41,033 nucleotides of DNA from Chromera velia (Eukaryota; Sar; Chromeraceae): contig JAHBMJ010000666.1 in the NCBI GenBank assembly GCA_018398765.1, positions 1-41,033 on the forward strand, read 5' to 3'. Made by a program: the position numbers and the translations under genes. This document shows positions 40,877-41,033 of this stretch, one piece after another. Each line of letters starts with the position of its first letter. The first letter of the stretch is position 1. Below the pieces are notes generated by a model. That model worked only from the letters and a program-made list of their open reading frames with translations, made no database searches and was not told the DNA's origin.

Positions 40877-41033
40877 GGAGGGGGGAGGGGGGCAAGGCCA
40901 GGCCACCGGGTAGACCCTTCTCTTTCTTTTTCCCCCTCTTCTTCTTCTTCTTCTTCTGCTCTTTTCTTTTCTTCCTCTTCCCCCGGACCTGGTGTGGGAA
41001 GAAACGTGGGTAAGAACGGACAGGGAAGGGGGG
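40877..41033. repeat. Second copy of the CT tract and tail block
   Basis: After the stop, a new (CTT)n tract (40938-40958) is followed by CCCCCGGACCTGGTGTGGGA, AGAAACGTGGG at 40974-41010, nearly the same as the end of the serine exon. It shows the locus grows by segmental duplication of tract plus tail. The copy runs off the window. Confidence 0.8.

Overview
This is a nuclear window from a protist, most likely a photosynthetic alveolate of the chromerid type (Chromera velia is my best guess; no marker gene proves it). The reasons are spliceosomal genes with many short exons, GT-AG introns filled with long one-strand pyrimidine microsatellites (CTTCC, TTTC, CTCCCT), abundant minisatellites, a giant ribonuclease-inhibitor-type LRR protein, an ankyrin/TRP-like channel and an EGF/L-domain surface protein. 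There is one assembly gap (28119-28444, N). I see no rRNA, tRNA or CRISPR array.

Layout. 1-372: 12-bp satellite and CA tracts. 456-634 (+): last exon of a gene that enters from the left. 1535-4763 (+): two-exon gene whose 2.2 kb intron is almost all microsatellite; its fold pattern resembles core-2/I-branching (GT14-type) glycosyltransferases. 5319-7843 (-): LRR protein. 7850-9800: microsatellites, a 54-bp satellite and a direct-repeat pair. 10798-11349 (-): a four-exon micro-gene of 76 aa that I assembled from splice signals. 11.4-14.9 kb: poorly resolved, AT-rich patches and a mobile-element-like open frame. 14974-22951 (-): a 14-exon ankyrin + TRPV-like ion channel of about 1028 aa, assembled exon by exon with matching phases. 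23.8-24.3 kb (-): decayed non-LTR retrotransposon tail. 24.6-25.9 kb (+): three intronless membrane-protein frames, two of them interrupted by one stop. 26117-26534: a MITE-like element with terminal inverted repeats and target duplication. 27.3-28.4 kb: GGAA/CTCCCT tracts and the gap. 28.5-29.54 kb (-): secreted EGF/L-domain gene, 3' part lost near the gap. 30196-37077 (+): a 12-exon, 606-aa multi-pass membrane protein with an Mpo1-like N-terminus and a PEMT/ICMT-like C-terminus. 37.1-40.1 kb: no gene seen. 40124-40876 (+): serine-homopolymer exon.

The most interesting signal is not a gene. At least ten places carry the same architecture: a short AT-rich insert (mostly 50-80 bp) flanked by direct repeats of 17-59 bp, and in most cases the direct repeat spans an exon-intron boundary. 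The insert always falls on the intron side if the proper copy of the duplicated splice site is used, so the protein is unharmed. Four of the loci share the core GAATTCTGTATGAAA, once as a near-perfect terminal inverted repeat. This looks like a family of introner-like or break-repair insertions with unusually long target duplications that hide behind the splice site they duplicate.
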